From the NCBI GenBank assembly GCA_018242525.1, contig JAFEBS010000023.1, positions 1 to 64,000 of the forward strand: a DNA stretch of 64,000 bases. The letters run 5' to 3'. Below the pieces are notes generated by a model. The model searched no databases and had not been told where the DNA came from. It saw nothing but the letters and a program-made list of their open reading frames with translations. This DNA is from Planctomycetota bacterium. GTDB taxonomy: Bacteria; Planctomycetota; Planctomycetia; Planctomycetales; Planctomycetaceae. Both the position numbers and the translations under genes were made by a program. Below, one piece after another: positions 34,978-44,096 of the stretch. The number at the start of each line of letters is the position of its first letter. Within the stretch, counting starts at the first letter, position 1.

Positions 34978-35682
34978 ATGTCGCACGATTGGTACAGTCT
35001 TGACGAACTGGCCCGCCAATTGGGGCGGGATCGTCGCGAAATCGAGAAGCTCGTCAATCGTGGACGCATTCCCGGCCGGAAGATCGCCGGTGAATGGCAG
35101 TTTCACCCGACCGAGATTACGCATTGGCTGGAACAGGAGATGCGCGAGTACACCGATCGTGAACTGGCGGTTCTGGAACAGACACACCGGTCGGTGGAAG
35201 TGAACGATCCGCATCCCGTGGCGGCTCTGCTGCGCGTGGAAACGGTTCAAGTTCCCCTGGATGCTCGAACCAAGCGATCGGTTCTGGAGAGCCTGGTGGA
35301 GTTGGCTGGTCGAACATGGGAAGTGTGGCAACCGGCCACGCTGTTGTCGGCCATTCAGGAACGCGAGTCGGTACTGTCGACGGCGTTTGAAAATGGTGTC
35401 GCGATCCCGCATCCACGAAACCCCCTGCCCGATGCCCTCGGACAATCCGTGATTGCCTTCGGTCGGACGCTTTCGGGAATTCCGTTTGGTGCTCCGAACC
35501 GGGCGTTGACCGACCTGTTCTTTCTGGTGGTTTGCCGCGATTCCCGGACGCATCTGCATGTGCTGGCGCGACTGGGGCGAATGTTGCAAAGCACGGAGTT
35601 CCTTGAACGATTGCGGGCGGCAGAGGATAGTGTTGCGGCCTACCACGTGATCTGCGATGCGGATCGTGGCATCGTCGCATAG
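34978..35682 (+). CDS. PTS EIIA-type domain fused to a DNA-binding excisionase-like HTH
   Basis: Residues 1-~55 form a MerR/excisionase-type helix-turn-helix (WYSLDELARQLGRDRREIEKLVNRGRIPGRKIAGEWQFHPTEITHWLE). Residues ~90-234 are a fructose/nitrogen-type EIIA domain with the phospho-acceptor histidine in GVAIPHPRNP. This suggests a regulator whose DNA or protein binding depends on PTS phosphorylation, like PtsN but with its own HTH. No EI, HPr or EIIBC gene is in the window. The ATG at 34978 is used; an in-frame TTG at 34921 would add 19 residues. The last ~26 bp overlap a possible upstream start of the next gene. Confidence 0.82.
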   Translation: MSHDWYSLDELARQLGRDRREIEKLVNRGRIPGRKIAGEWQFHPTEITHWLEQEMREYTDRELAVLEQTHRSVEVNDPHPVAALLRVETVQVPLDARTKRSVLESLVELAGRTWEVWQPATLLSAIQERESVLSTAFENGVAIPHPRNPLPDALGQSVIAFGRTLSGIPFGAPNRALTDLFFLVVCRDSRTHLHVLARLGRMLQSTEFLERLRAAEDSVAAYHVICDADRGIVA

Positions 35683-35755
35683 GCTGGGGCAAATGCTCCA
35701 GCGGCCGGGCTCAATGTCGAGTCGAGCCGCCGAAGACGCCAGAGACAGGATTGTG

Positions 35756-36757
35756 ATGTCAGAGTTTGTGCCCGGGGCAGTCACCGCGCCCGCGAATTCC
35801 CCCGCCGCGACGGATGCGGTCCCCCTGCCCTCGTCCGGTGGATTGGTTCCGGACGGCGTGCCGGTGAACGCGGAGGGCGTCCCGAGTGGTGAAGCCTGCC
35901 CGCCTCCCCTGGTCTGGCAGGAGGTGCTGGCCGCCTATCGCACGGAAAGCAACCCCTGGGAACTGGATCGTGGAACGCGCCGTCTGTTCGGAAGGACCTG
36001 GGGCGCGGGACCGCCGCTGTATCTGTTGAACGGATTTGCGGCCACGGCCGAGCTCTATGCGCTGCTGGTGTATCTGCTGCGAGACTCATTTCAGTGCGTG
36101 GTCTTCGACACTTTCTCGAATTCGTCGTCAGGCCGGGCGCGGCCCAACGTCGGTGATTTCGCGCAGGACCTGCTGGCGGTGGCGGATCACCACGACGATC
36201 CGTCGATCCTGGTCTTCGCCGCAAACTTCGGCGCGGCGGTGGCGATGCAGTCGGCACTGGATCGCCCCGATCGGATTGTCGGGTTGGCCCTGGAGCATGG
36301 CTTCGCGAGACGCCGCTTGTCCCTGTCGGAACGATTGCTGGCACAGTGGTGCCGTGGGTCGTCACGCTCGCTCTCGACTTTGCCGTGGCGGAGCCGGATT
36401 CAAGAATTGAATCATCGCCGCTGGTTTCCTCCGTTTGACGGAACCCGGTTTGAATTCCTCAAGGAATCGACGGGGCAGATCCCGCTGAAAGATCTGGCGC
36501 AAAAAGCGCTCGCAATGAACGCTGTTGATCTCAGACCCCGATTGTCCGAGATCCGCTGCCCCGTGATGCTGATGCGGACGGAAGGTCAGGGCCCGCTGGA
36601 AACGGAAGGACACGAAGTTCTGGAAAAGGGGCTACCGAACGCACGCACCGAGTGGCTGCATTCGACAGGGTTGCATCCGTATTTGACGCATCCGCATCGA
36701 GTTGCCAAGCTGCTGAAGGCATACTTTCTGGCCGATCCCTCGAAGCCTCAATCGTGA
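35756..36757 (+). CDS. Alpha/beta-hydrolase-fold protein lacking the nucleophile
   Basis: A 333-residue protein. After a ~50-residue Pro/Ala-rich head comes a hydrolase fold (GAGPPLYLLNGFAATAELYALLVYLLRDSFQCVVFDTFS). At the nucleophile elbow, where Ser-hydrolases have G-x-S-x-G, the sequence is FAANFGAAVAMQSA: the serine is Asn and both flanking small residues differ. The acid position reads RTEGQGP and the histidine may be H in TGLHPYLTHP. It is probably not a classic esterase; it could bind a ligand or partner. ATG 35756 has AGGA upstream. It is followed by a PIG-L deacetylase gene at 49 bp. Confidence 0.7.
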   Translation: MSEFVPGAVTAPANSPAATDAVPLPSSGGLVPDGVPVNAEGVPSGEACPPPLVWQEVLAAYRTESNPWELDRGTRRLFGRTWGAGPPLYLLNGFAATAELYALLVYLLRDSFQCVVFDTFSNSSSGRARPNVGDFAQDLLAVADHHDDPSILVFAANFGAAVAMQSALDRPDRIVGLALEHGFARRRLSLSERLLAQWCRGSSRSLSTLPWRSRIQELNHRRWFPPFDGTRFEFLKESTGQIPLKDLAQKALAMNAVDLRPRLSEIRCPVMLMRTEGQGPLETEGHEVLEKGLPNARTEWLHSTGLHPYLTHPHRVAKLLKAYFLADPSKPQS

Positions 36758-36805
36758 CGTGGCTCGTGGCAGACAGAGCCAGCGTTGGGGTGATTGGAGT
36801 CAATG

Positions 36806-37540
36806 ATGACCGTTGAACTACCCGTCCCGCTGGATGTGATCGCGGTGGGCGCTCATCCGGACGACGTGGAAATCGGCGTGGGCGGGACTCTGGCCAGGCT
36901 GGCTCAACAGGGGTACCGCGTTGGAATCGTCGACCTGACGAACGGTGAACCGACACCGGGCAGTCCGGGCGTCGATGACCGGCTGGCTGAGGCACGGGAG
37001 GCCGCCCGGATTCTGGGAACTCAGGAACGGCTGACGTTGACCCTGCCCAACCGGTGCTTGTTCGATTCGTTTGCCGCGCGGGTGGCCCTGGCTCGCGTCT
37101 TTCGCCAGTGGCGTCCAAAAATCGTGCTGGGAATCGCCGATAAGACTCCGATGGCATCGCCGGATCACTGGCAGGCCATGCAGATCACAGATGCCGCCGT
37201 CTTTTACAGTCGGCTGACGAAGTGGGACGATGAGTTCTCCGGATTACCGGCACATACGATCCAATCGCAACTGTGGTATTCATTGGGACTGTCGAATTTG
37301 GACGTTTTGCCCGGTAGCGGTCGATTCGTGGTGGACATCACCGAGTCCCTGCCGATCAAACTGGAGGCGATCCGAGCGTATCGGAGCCAGTTTCCGGTCG
37401 GCAAGCAGCGAGTTTTCACCTGGGTGGAAAGCCAGTGCCGGATCTGGGGCCAAAGCGCTGGTTTCGAGGCCGGAGAATTGTTAATTCCGGCCAAAACGCT
37501 GGGGATTACCAACCTGGTGGAAACGTTGTGTCCGTCATGA
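36806..37540 (+). CDS. PIG-L/LmbE-family deacetylase (BshB1-like)
   Basis: A 244-residue zinc-dependent N-deacetylase. The metal motif [13 protein letters not shown] is at the N-terminus, followed by [14 protein letters not shown] and the third metal histidine in [11 protein letters not shown]. The sequence is close in style to BshB1 deacetylases of bacillithiol synthesis, but the partner bshA and bshC genes are not in the window, so the substrate is open. ATG 36806 is placed 6 nt after GGAG; an ATG at 36803 and a TTG at 36794 are alternatives. Confidence 0.83.
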   Translation: MTVELPVPLDVIAVGAHPDDVEIGVGGTLARLAQQGYRVGIVDLTNGEPTPGSPGVDDRLAEAREAARILGTQERLTLTLPNRCLFDSFAARVALARVFRQWRPKIVLGIADKTPMASPDHWQAMQITDAAVFYSRLTKWDDEFSGLPAHTIQSQLWYSLGLSNLDVLPGSGRFVVDITESLPIKLEAIRAYRSQFPVGKQRVFTWVESQCRIWGQSAGFEAGELLIPAKTLGITNLVETLCPS

Positions 37541-37599
37541 GCGGATGCAGCAGATGGCGAACTTTTCCCGACATACCAGATTCCCATTTCGCACGCTCG

Positions 37600-37615
37600 A
37601 CCGTAAACTTACGGT
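37600..37615. promoter_or_regulatory. Palindrome upstream of the PP2C phosphatase gene
   Basis: ACCGTAA (37600-37606) and TTACGGT (37609-37615) are exact inverted copies 2 bp apart, 60 bp before the ATG at 37675. With no T-run it looks more like an operator than a terminator. Confidence 0.35.
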
Positions 37616-37674
37616 GATTCCCGAATTCTCAAAGCTGACAACCCGTTGACCTCCATCTGCTTCGGTAGCGCATC

Positions 37675-38409
37675 ATGAAGTTGCGAGTCGGACATCTCAG
37701 TATCGTTGGCAAGCGCGAGAATAATGAAGACGCGTGCTATGTCGACCCTCAGCAGCGGTTTTTCCTTGTCGCCGACGGCATGGGAGGACAGTCTGCCGGG
37801 GAACGCGCCAGCGGACTGGCCATGGAAATCGTGCCGCAAAAGCTGCAACTGATGGACTTTCAACGCGCCGCCGGCGATCAGGCCGTGAAGGTGATTGATG
37901 ATTCCGTTTCCCAGGCCAATTACGAAATCATGGCATTGGGAGAACTGGATTCGAAGCTGAAGAACATGGGAACAACCATCGCGTTCCTGGTCCAGTCGGC
38001 GGGAACGATGTTTGCCGGAGGGGTCGGCGACAGCCGTGTCTACCTGCTGCGCAAGGGAAAGCTGGAGCAACTGACCACCGACCATTCGCTGACCCAGGCC
38101 CTGCTTGACGCGGGAACCCTGACGGCCGAAGAAGCCTTGAATCATCGATACAAAAACGTGCTTTATCGGTATTTGGGCTGCAAAGAAGGGGGACAGGGAA
38201 CGAACCCGACCCAGGTGCAGCCACAGGTCGGCGACCGCTTCCTGCTCTGTTCTGATGGCGTTACCGGCGGGGCCGATGATACCACGCTTGCCAGGCTATT
38301 GGCCGAAGGATCCGATCCTCAAGCGGTGGCCGAAGCCATCGTGCAGGCCGCGACCGACGGTGGATCGAAGGACAACATCACCGGCGTTGTGGTGTTTGTC
38401 GAAGCGTAG
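37675..38409 (+). CDS. PP2C-family serine/threonine phosphatase
   Basis: A 244-residue cytoplasmic phosphatase close to bacterial PrpC/Stp1. The metal-binding motifs are all visible: GKRENNEDACY, FFLVADGMGGQSAGE, GGVGDSRVYLLR, LLCSDGVTGG and the C-terminal SKDNITGVVVF. It should remove phosphate from Ser/Thr targets of Hanks-type kinases, which planctomycetes have in number, but no kinase gene is adjacent. Start ATG at 37675 gives the family's usual N-terminus. Confidence 0.92.
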   Translation: MKLRVGHLSIVGKRENNEDACYVDPQQRFFLVADGMGGQSAGERASGLAMEIVPQKLQLMDFQRAAGDQAVKVIDDSVSQANYEIMALGELDSKLKNMGTTIAFLVQSAGTMFAGGVGDSRVYLLRKGKLEQLTTDHSLTQALLDAGTLTAEEALNHRYKNVLYRYLGCKEGGQGTNPTQVQPQVGDRFLLCSDGVTGGADDTTLARLLAEGSDPQAVAEAIVQAATDGGSKDNITGVVVFVEA

Positions 38410-38758
38410 TCTCCGCTTTTGGGGTGCTCGGCTCGTTCGACCGCCGCTCCCCGGCGTGTGACTGGGAACCGCGATTTCCAGTTCCATCTTTCTAAAGATT
38501 TGGCTGTCACGCCACGATGTCTTCGTTTTTCTGCATTCCCGTGACGCGGCGCCTGTACGTGCCGACGGTCACTGGCGGTCACAGCAATCCCGCTTTTCGG
38601 AAAATCCGTCAGAATTGACGTCTCCGGAATCGGAATTTCCGAATCTGTCGCGTGCAACTTCCCCAACTCTCGTGCCATAATCTTGAGACTGGGCGGGCTG
38701 GGCTGACTTTTTGGGTTCGCCGCTGCGCGTTCGTTCCAATTCCCTAGGATAAGCTTTT
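38410..38758. other. Intergenic region with small palindromes
   Basis: A 349-bp gap without a gene. ACTGGGAA/TTTCCAGT (about 38460-38483) may terminate the phosphatase gene. TCGGAA-T-TTCCGA (38630-38642) is a possible operator upstream of the metalloprotease. Confidence 0.35.
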
Positions 38759-41338
38759 ATGAAGTACACCGTGTGTCGAGTTGTTGTGTGGATGTCATTG
38801 ATATCGCTGGGTGCGTCGGCCGTAAATGCCCAGGAAGCACCCACCAAGTCGAAGTTTGAGCAGTTAACCACCGGCACAAAAAAGGCCGAAGGGTTGTGGA
38901 CAGCCTACTTCAAGGAACAGCAGATCCTGGTGGAGTTGAAGCAGACTCAACTGGGCCACGACTACCTGATGCTCAGTTCGATCGCCCGCGGCGTCAGCCA
39001 GGGATTGGTCATCGGCGGGATCATGTGGGGCGACGAAGTCCTGTGGTCGTTCCGCAAAGTGGGGGACAAGATTCATGTGCTGCGCCGCAATGTGAAGTTC
39101 AAGGCGAAGCCGGGAACCCCCGAAGCGAGTGCGGTCAAGGTTGCCTATGCAGACAGCGTCATGTACGCCCTGCCCATCCTGGCGGAACAAAACGGTGGAT
39201 ACCTGGTCGACATGACCAGGATCTTTCTGAGTGACGATGAACAGGTCGGCAAAATGCTGGGGGCCAGTTTTTCCTTCGATCGGACCACTGTCGGCAACAT
39301 CAAGGCGTTCAAGCAGAACATCGAATTCGATGTCAATGCGGTTTATTCAAGCCAGGGCGAGGCAGATAGTGTCCCGGATTCCAGAGGAATGCCGGTGACG
39401 ATTCACTACAGCGTCAGCGTCCTGCCGACCACTGGTTATCGTCCCCGCAAGGCGGACGATCGAGTGGGGTACTTCCTGACCGTCACCAAGGATTTCAACG
39501 ACACCAGCGACGATCAGCATTTTGTGCGTTACATCAACCGCTGGGACCTGCAGAAGCTGGATCCGACCGCGAAGCTGTCGCCGCCCAAGAATCCGATCAT
39601 TTTCTACATGGAAAAGTCCGTTCCCGTGAATCTGCGGCCGACGATTCGGGCGGGGATCGAGGAATGGAGCAAGGCGTTTGAAAAGCTGGGCTTCGACAAC
39701 GCCATCGAAGCGCGACAACAACGTGATGATGACACCTGGGATCCTGAAGACGTGAATTACAACACGTTCCGCTGGATCACCGCTGATGTCGGCTTCGCCA
39801 TGGGGCCGTCACGGACCAACCCGCTGACGGGGCAGATCCTGGACGCCGACATCATTTTCGACGCCAGCTTCATGCAGCATTGGAAACAGGAGTACGAAAA
39901 CTTCACTCCGGCGGCCGTGGCCAACCTGCTGGGTGAATTCGCGAGTCCCACGGATACAATTCCGTTGCTCGCCGGAAACCGTGGACGTCATGCCGATTGC
40001 CAGTTGTCCATGGGGATGCAGCATCAGATGGGATTTGCCGCAGCCGCGTTCATGGCCCAGGGCCTGACCGCCAAGCGCGGCGAACTGCCCGAGGAATTCG
40101 TGCATCAGGCTTTGAAAGAAGTCACTATGCACGAAGTCGGACACACGCTGGGGTTGCGGCACAACTTCAAGGCCAGTTCCTGGAAGACACTGGCCGAGAT
40201 CGAAGACGCGGCCAAGGCGAATGAACCGACCGTCGGCAGCGTGATGGACTATACCCCGGTCAATATCAACCCGGCCGGAGCCAAGCAAAGTTCCTACTAT
40301 CCGACCACCATCGGCCCCTATGACTACTGGGCGATTGAATACGGATACAAGGTGATTTCCGGAGACGAAAACGCCGAACTCGCCAAGATTGCGGCCCGCA
40401 GCGGCGAATCCGGGCTGGACTATTCCACCGACGAAGATACCGAATCTGGCGATCCGGATCCGTCGTCGAACCGCTTCGATCTGGGCAAGGATCCCGTGGC
40501 GTATGCTCAACGCCAGATGGCGGCTGTGACAGCCCTGTTGCCGAAAATTCTCGATCGGGCCGTCGAAAACGGGGAAGGCTTCCAGCGAGCCCGCCAGGCG
40601 TTTGGGCTGTTGTTCGGTGAATACTATCGCTCCGCCCAGTTCGCCTCGCGCCTGCCTGGCGGAGTATATGTGCATCGCGACCACAAGGGTGACAACCAGG
40701 CTCGGGCTCCGTTCAAGGTTGTTGAGCCTGCTCAGCAGCGGGCCGCCATGAAGTTGATGGCGGAAACAGTCCTGGCGTCTCCGAAGTATGATCCGGCCCT
40801 GCTGAATTCGCTGGCGGCCACCCGCTGGCGGCATTGGGGTGTGACCGAGGCCTCGCGTGTGGATTACCCCATTCACCAGAATGTCGCCAGCATGCAGAAC
40901 CGGACTCTGAACCAGTTGCTCAGTCCGCTGACGCTGAATCGGATGCAGGACGGTGAGGTCAAAGTGTCGGCGAACGAAGATGCCTACACAGTGGCAGAGC
41001 ACTTGAAGCTGCTGACCGATGCGATCTTTACCGAGTTGAACGCGCCACCGGCCGGCGAATTCAACAACCGCAATTCGTACATCTCCAGCTATCGCCGCAA
41101 CCTGCAGCGAACCGCTCTGAAGCAGTTCGCGTCGATCGTGACGTCGGGAGGGGCCTACCCTGAGGATGCCCGTGTGATCCTGCGTGTTCAGTTGACCGAA
41201 CTGAGTCTGAAGATTGATGCGGTCCTGGCCAAAGCCGATCTGAAGCTGGACGATTACTCCAGGGCCCATTTGCTGGACACCAAACAGCGGATCAAGCAGG
41301 TACTGGAAGCTCAGATGAGCGTGAACGCCGCGAATTGA
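38759..41338 (+). CDS. Large secreted zinc metalloprotease (DUF5117/DUF4953-like)
   Basis: An 859-residue exported protein with a signal peptide (WMSLISLGASAVNAQEA). An N-terminal beta-rich domain resembles DUF5117 (FKEQQILVELKQTQLGHDYLMLSSIARG ...). The metzincin-type catalytic motif HEVGHTLGLRHN starts at residue 458 and is followed by a Met-turn-like VGSVMDYTPVNI. The C-terminal half is helical (DUF4953-like). The catalytic set is complete, so activity is expected in the periplasm or outside the cell. A T-tailed hairpin follows the gene. Neighbours suggest no clear pathway. Confidence 0.88.
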   Translation: MKYTVCRVVVWMSLISLGASAVNAQEAPTKSKFEQLTTGTKKAEGLWTAYFKEQQILVELKQTQLGHDYLMLSSIARGVSQGLVIGGIMWGDEVLWSFRKVGDKIHVLRRNVKFKAKPGTPEASAVKVAYADSVMYALPILAEQNGGYLVDMTRIFLSDDEQVGKMLGASFSFDRTTVGNIKAFKQNIEFDVNAVYSSQGEADSVPDSRGMPVTIHYSVSVLPTTGYRPRKADDRVGYFLTVTKDFNDTSDDQHFVRYINRWDLQKLDPTAKLSPPKNPIIFYMEKSVPVNLRPTIRAGIEEWSKAFEKLGFDNAIEARQQRDDDTWDPEDVNYNTFRWITADVGFAMGPSRTNPLTGQILDADIIFDASFMQHWKQEYENFTPAAVANLLGEFASPTDTIPLLAGNRGRHADCQLSMGMQHQMGFAAAAFMAQGLTAKRGELPEEFVHQALKEVTMHEVGHTLGLRHNFKASSWKTLAEIEDAAKANEPTVGSVMDYTPVNINPAGAKQSSYYPTTIGPYDYWAIEYGYKVISGDENAELAKIAARSGESGLDYSTDEDTESGDPDPSSNRFDLGKDPVAYAQRQMAAVTALLPKILDRAVENGEGFQRARQAFGLLFGEYYRSAQFASRLPGGVYVHRDHKGDNQARAPFKVVEPAQQRAAMKLMAETVLASPKYDPALLNSLAATRWRHWGVTEASRVDYPIHQNVASMQNRTLNQLLSPLTLNRMQDGEVKVSANEDAYTVAEHLKLLTDAIFTELNAPPAGEFNNRNSYISSYRRNLQRTALKQFASIVTSGGAYPEDARVILRVQLTELSLKIDAVLAKADLKLDDYSRAHLLDTKQRIKQVLEAQMSVNAAN

Positions 41339-41364
41339 GGGTTTGTTCGCCAAGCCCGAATCGA

Positions 41365-41405
41365 GCCGCCCCACGACGAATGGTCGAGGGGCGGCTTTTT
41401 GTTTT
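41365..41405 (+). terminator. Rho-independent terminator of the metalloprotease gene
   Basis: GCCGCCCC (41365-41372) pairs with GGGGCGGC (41388-41395) and is followed directly by TTTTTGTTTTG. It lies 26 bp after the stop codon. Confidence 0.85.
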
Positions 41406-41421
41406 GAGATGCAAAACCAAA

Positions 41422-41540
41422 TCTGAGGGCCACGGATGAAACACGGATGCAACACGGATAAATCAAGATCAACCGAGTGCCATCTGCAATTCACGTTGAT
41501 TTATATTCCTTCGTGGACCTTCGTGCCCTTCGTGGTGCAT
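41422..41540. repeat. Imperfect intergenic repeat with short tandem units
   Basis: ACACGGATG-like units repeat in tandem at about 41430-41460, followed by an AT-rich inverted pair and CTTCGTGG-type units at about 41510-41540. From memory this kind of sequence is widespread in planctomycete intergenic DNA. Related strings occur near 48262-48290 and 52105-52135. Confidence 0.45.
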
Positions 41541-41670
41541 ATCCTGCATTCGATTTCTATGCTTGCCGCAAAGAAGTCCACGGCCACGTTCCTGCAGCGA
41601 CTTTGCCTTCGCTTTTGAATACGATGCCGACTCGTTCCCCTGACCTGTTTGCATGGAGTGTTGGCGAGTC

Positions 41671-43230
41671 ATGCGTTTCTGGTTCTGGATCTGCCTGGCA
41701 GTTGGCGTGGTCGCATCACAGGCGTACCTGTGGTGGTCCGCCTGGCCCCTGGGAATTCCCGGTGAATGGACCTGGGATCGAACGGTCTGCGAGCCCGATG
41801 GTGTCTGGAACATGGTCGGGGCGGTCGTGGCGCTGTTGCTGTATGCCGGATTTGTCGAAGCGGGGGCACGTCGCCTGGCACGATTTGTGACTCGTCCGAT
41901 GCGCCGCGTTGAAGTGGCGGGCTGGATGCTGGGATTGGTCGCGATCTCGTTCGCCTGGCTGTGGGTGGTTCAGGAATTGGCACCCCTGAAGACTCGACTC
42001 GGCAAGGCTGCATTCGTGCTGTACTACCCCAGTTCCTCGGGGTATTTCACCAAGGCGCGGTATGAGAATCCGGACGCGAGGACGCTCCTGACTGGCTATG
42101 AAGACTTGATGCGCGAACGCGATGTCCTGCATGTGGGGACTCATCCCCCCGGTCTATTCCTGGTCTTCCATGGACTGATCGAAGCCTGCCGCAGTTCCTC
42201 GGCCCTGTCGTCGTTCCTCGATGCCACCCAGCCTGGGTCATTCGCCGAGGCTTGCGATGTGATCGCGAAAAACAGCGCTCTGTCGATGCCGCCTCGTCCA
42301 TTGCTGGGGACCGATCGACGAGTGCTGTGGCTGGCGACCCTGCTGGTGATGGCGGCGGCTTCAATGGCGGTCCTTCCATTGTACGGGTTGATCCGACGGA
42401 CCGTTGATCCGGCCGCCGCCTGGCGTACGGCGGCACTCTGGCCAGCCGTCCCCACCGTTGCGGTGTTCATTCCCAAGTCGGATGTTGCTTATGCGCTGAT
42501 TGGCCTGCTGATGACTTATACATGGCTGGCTGCGGTCGACCGTCGTTCCCTGTGGCTGGCATTTGTCACAGGGGTTCTGGTGTGGTTGGGGCTGATGTTG
42601 AGCCTGGCGTTTCTGCCCATGATATTGTTCATGGTCATCGTTGGCGGCATCGACCCCGCGGGTCTTAGCACTCTCCGGGAATCGACCAATGATTCCTGTG
42701 CAGACCATCTTCGGCGAATCCGGCTGCCGCCAGTCGCCTGTATTTCTGGTGGCCTGGTGGGCTTTTTCGTGCCGACAGTCCTGGTGGGAGCGATCTGGCA
42801 TGTCAACCTGCTGACAGTCTGGTTGCTGAACTATCAGAACCATGCAGGGTTTTACGCGCAGTATCCTCGCACGTATTGGAAGTGGTTACTGGCGAACCCG
42901 GTCGAGTTGGCATTTGCCGCCGGTTGGCCCCTGGCGCTGCTGTCCCTGGCCGTCGTCTTGACCGGGTTTCGATCACGAAGAATGTCGCCGGTGGCAATTG
43001 GGATGCTCGTTGTCTGGGGAGCCCTATGGCTGACCGGGAAGAATTCGGGCGAAGCGGCCCGCCTGTGGATCGTATTCCTGCCGTGGCTGATCTGGACGGC
43101 GAGTTCACTGCTCGCGGAACTGGACTGCGAGGGAACGCGAAAATGGTTTCGACCGTCGATGGCGATCTTGATTGTCCAATTGGCCGTCTGTGCATTGACG
43201 GTGGCTCGGGTGAGTGGATTCGGGCCGTAA
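41671..43230 (+). CDS. Polytopic membrane protein, possible GT-C-type glycosyltransferase
   Basis: A 519-residue inner-membrane protein with about ten hydrophobic segments. Its first large loop holds a charged stretch and THPPGLFLVFHGLIEA, a pattern found in some GT-C fold mannosyl/dolichyl-phosphate-dependent transferases and related planctomycete proteins. The C-terminal half has LTGKNSGEAARLWIVFLPWLIW. No acidic catalytic motif is certain. ATG 41671 (MRFWFWICLAVG) leads directly into the first helix; an ATG at 41653 adds six residues. No functional link to neighbours is evident. Confidence 0.6.
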   Translation: MRFWFWICLAVGVVASQAYLWWSAWPLGIPGEWTWDRTVCEPDGVWNMVGAVVALLLYAGFVEAGARRLARFVTRPMRRVEVAGWMLGLVAISFAWLWVVQELAPLKTRLGKAAFVLYYPSSSGYFTKARYENPDARTLLTGYEDLMRERDVLHVGTHPPGLFLVFHGLIEACRSSSALSSFLDATQPGSFAEACDVIAKNSALSMPPRPLLGTDRRVLWLATLLVMAAASMAVLPLYGLIRRTVDPAAAWRTAALWPAVPTVAVFIPKSDVAYALIGLLMTYTWLAAVDRRSLWLAFVTGVLVWLGLMLSLAFLPMILFMVIVGGIDPAGLSTLRESTNDSCADHLRRIRLPPVACISGGLVGFFVPTVLVGAIWHVNLLTVWLLNYQNHAGFYAQYPRTYWKWLLANPVELAFAAGWPLALLSLAVVLTGFRSRRMSPVAIGMLVVWGALWLTGKNSGEAARLWIVFLPWLIWTASSLLAELDCEGTRKWFRPSMAILIVQLAVCALTVARVSGFGP

Positions 43231-43370
43231 GCACGTTTGCGTCGCTGGTGGAAGTCAGGTGCCGCGTTGAGAAAGGTGCTTCTACCGCATACGATATGCC
43301 CCCTTTCATGGGCGGGGCGTACATCGCGACCGCGGCAGTTTGCCACCATTCCATTTAATCGAGAAGACGC

Positions 43371-44012
43371 ATGTTCGGACTGCTTCCCAAGAACCTCGAA
43401 TTCTTTGACTGTTTTGACGACGCGGCCCAGAACGCGCTGGTCGGTGCCAGGCTGCTTGCCGAATATGTTCAGCGGGGAAATTACGCAGATGTTCGCGCCG
43501 TTGCTGCGATCAGCGAGGCAGAACATGCCGGAGACAAGATTACCCATGCGACCCTCGATCGGCTCGAACGAACCTACATCACTCCCATCGATCGTGACGA
43601 CATTCACCGCCTGATTACACGGCTGGACGATGTTGTCGATTCGATTGATGCCATCGCTCAGCGGATGATGTACTACAAGATTTCGTCAATCGGCGAACGT
43701 TTTTTGAACCAGTGTCACATCCTGGTAAAAGCGGTTCGTTCGATGGGCGCGGCCGTTGCCGGTCTGCGTTACATGAAGGAACGTCACAAGCAAAAGGGAG
43801 AATCGATCGAGCAACTGATCATCGCCGTTCATGCTGCCGAAGAAGAAGGGGATGCGATCCACAACAAGTTTCTCGGCGAGTTGTTCGAGATCGGACTGGA
43901 CCCCTTCCAGGTGATCAAGTGGAAGGAATTGCACGAACTGGTGGAACAGGCCATTGACTACTGTGACGATGTGGCGTGCATGATTCACGGCATTGTCCTC
44001 AAGAACATGTGA
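43371..44012 (+). CDS. DUF47 (PhoU-like) phosphate transport regulator
   Basis: A 213-residue cytoplasmic helical protein of the DUF47 family, related to PhoU. Typical stretches are FFDCFDDAAQNALVGARLL, ISEAEHAGDKITHATLDRLERTYITPIDRDDIHRLITRLDDVVDSIDA and IHAAEEEGDAIHNKFLGELFE, with acidic E/D-x3-D/E patterns that bind metal in PhoU proteins. It is 84 bp upstream of a Pit transporter; this DUF47-pit pairing is common and implies control of low-affinity phosphate uptake. Confidence 0.92.
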   Translation: MFGLLPKNLEFFDCFDDAAQNALVGARLLAEYVQRGNYADVRAVAAISEAEHAGDKITHATLDRLERTYITPIDRDDIHRLITRLDDVVDSIDAIAQRMMYYKISSIGERFLNQCHILVKAVRSMGAAVAGLRYMKERHKQKGESIEQLIIAVHAAEEEGDAIHNKFLGELFEIGLDPFQVIKWKELHELVEQAIDYCDDVACMIHGIVLKNM

Positions 44013-44096
44013 CAATGTCCGCTCCGGGCCGGCACAACAGTGCGCCGGGCAATCGATCTGTTGTCTTCGCTTGTCTACCTCAGGTTCTACTCTTTT

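Noticed and set aside
39809..41494. A 561-codon minus-strand frame opposite the metalloprotease gene
   Set aside because: The plus strand carries an intact catalytic motif and signal peptide; the antisense frame has no recognisable domain.
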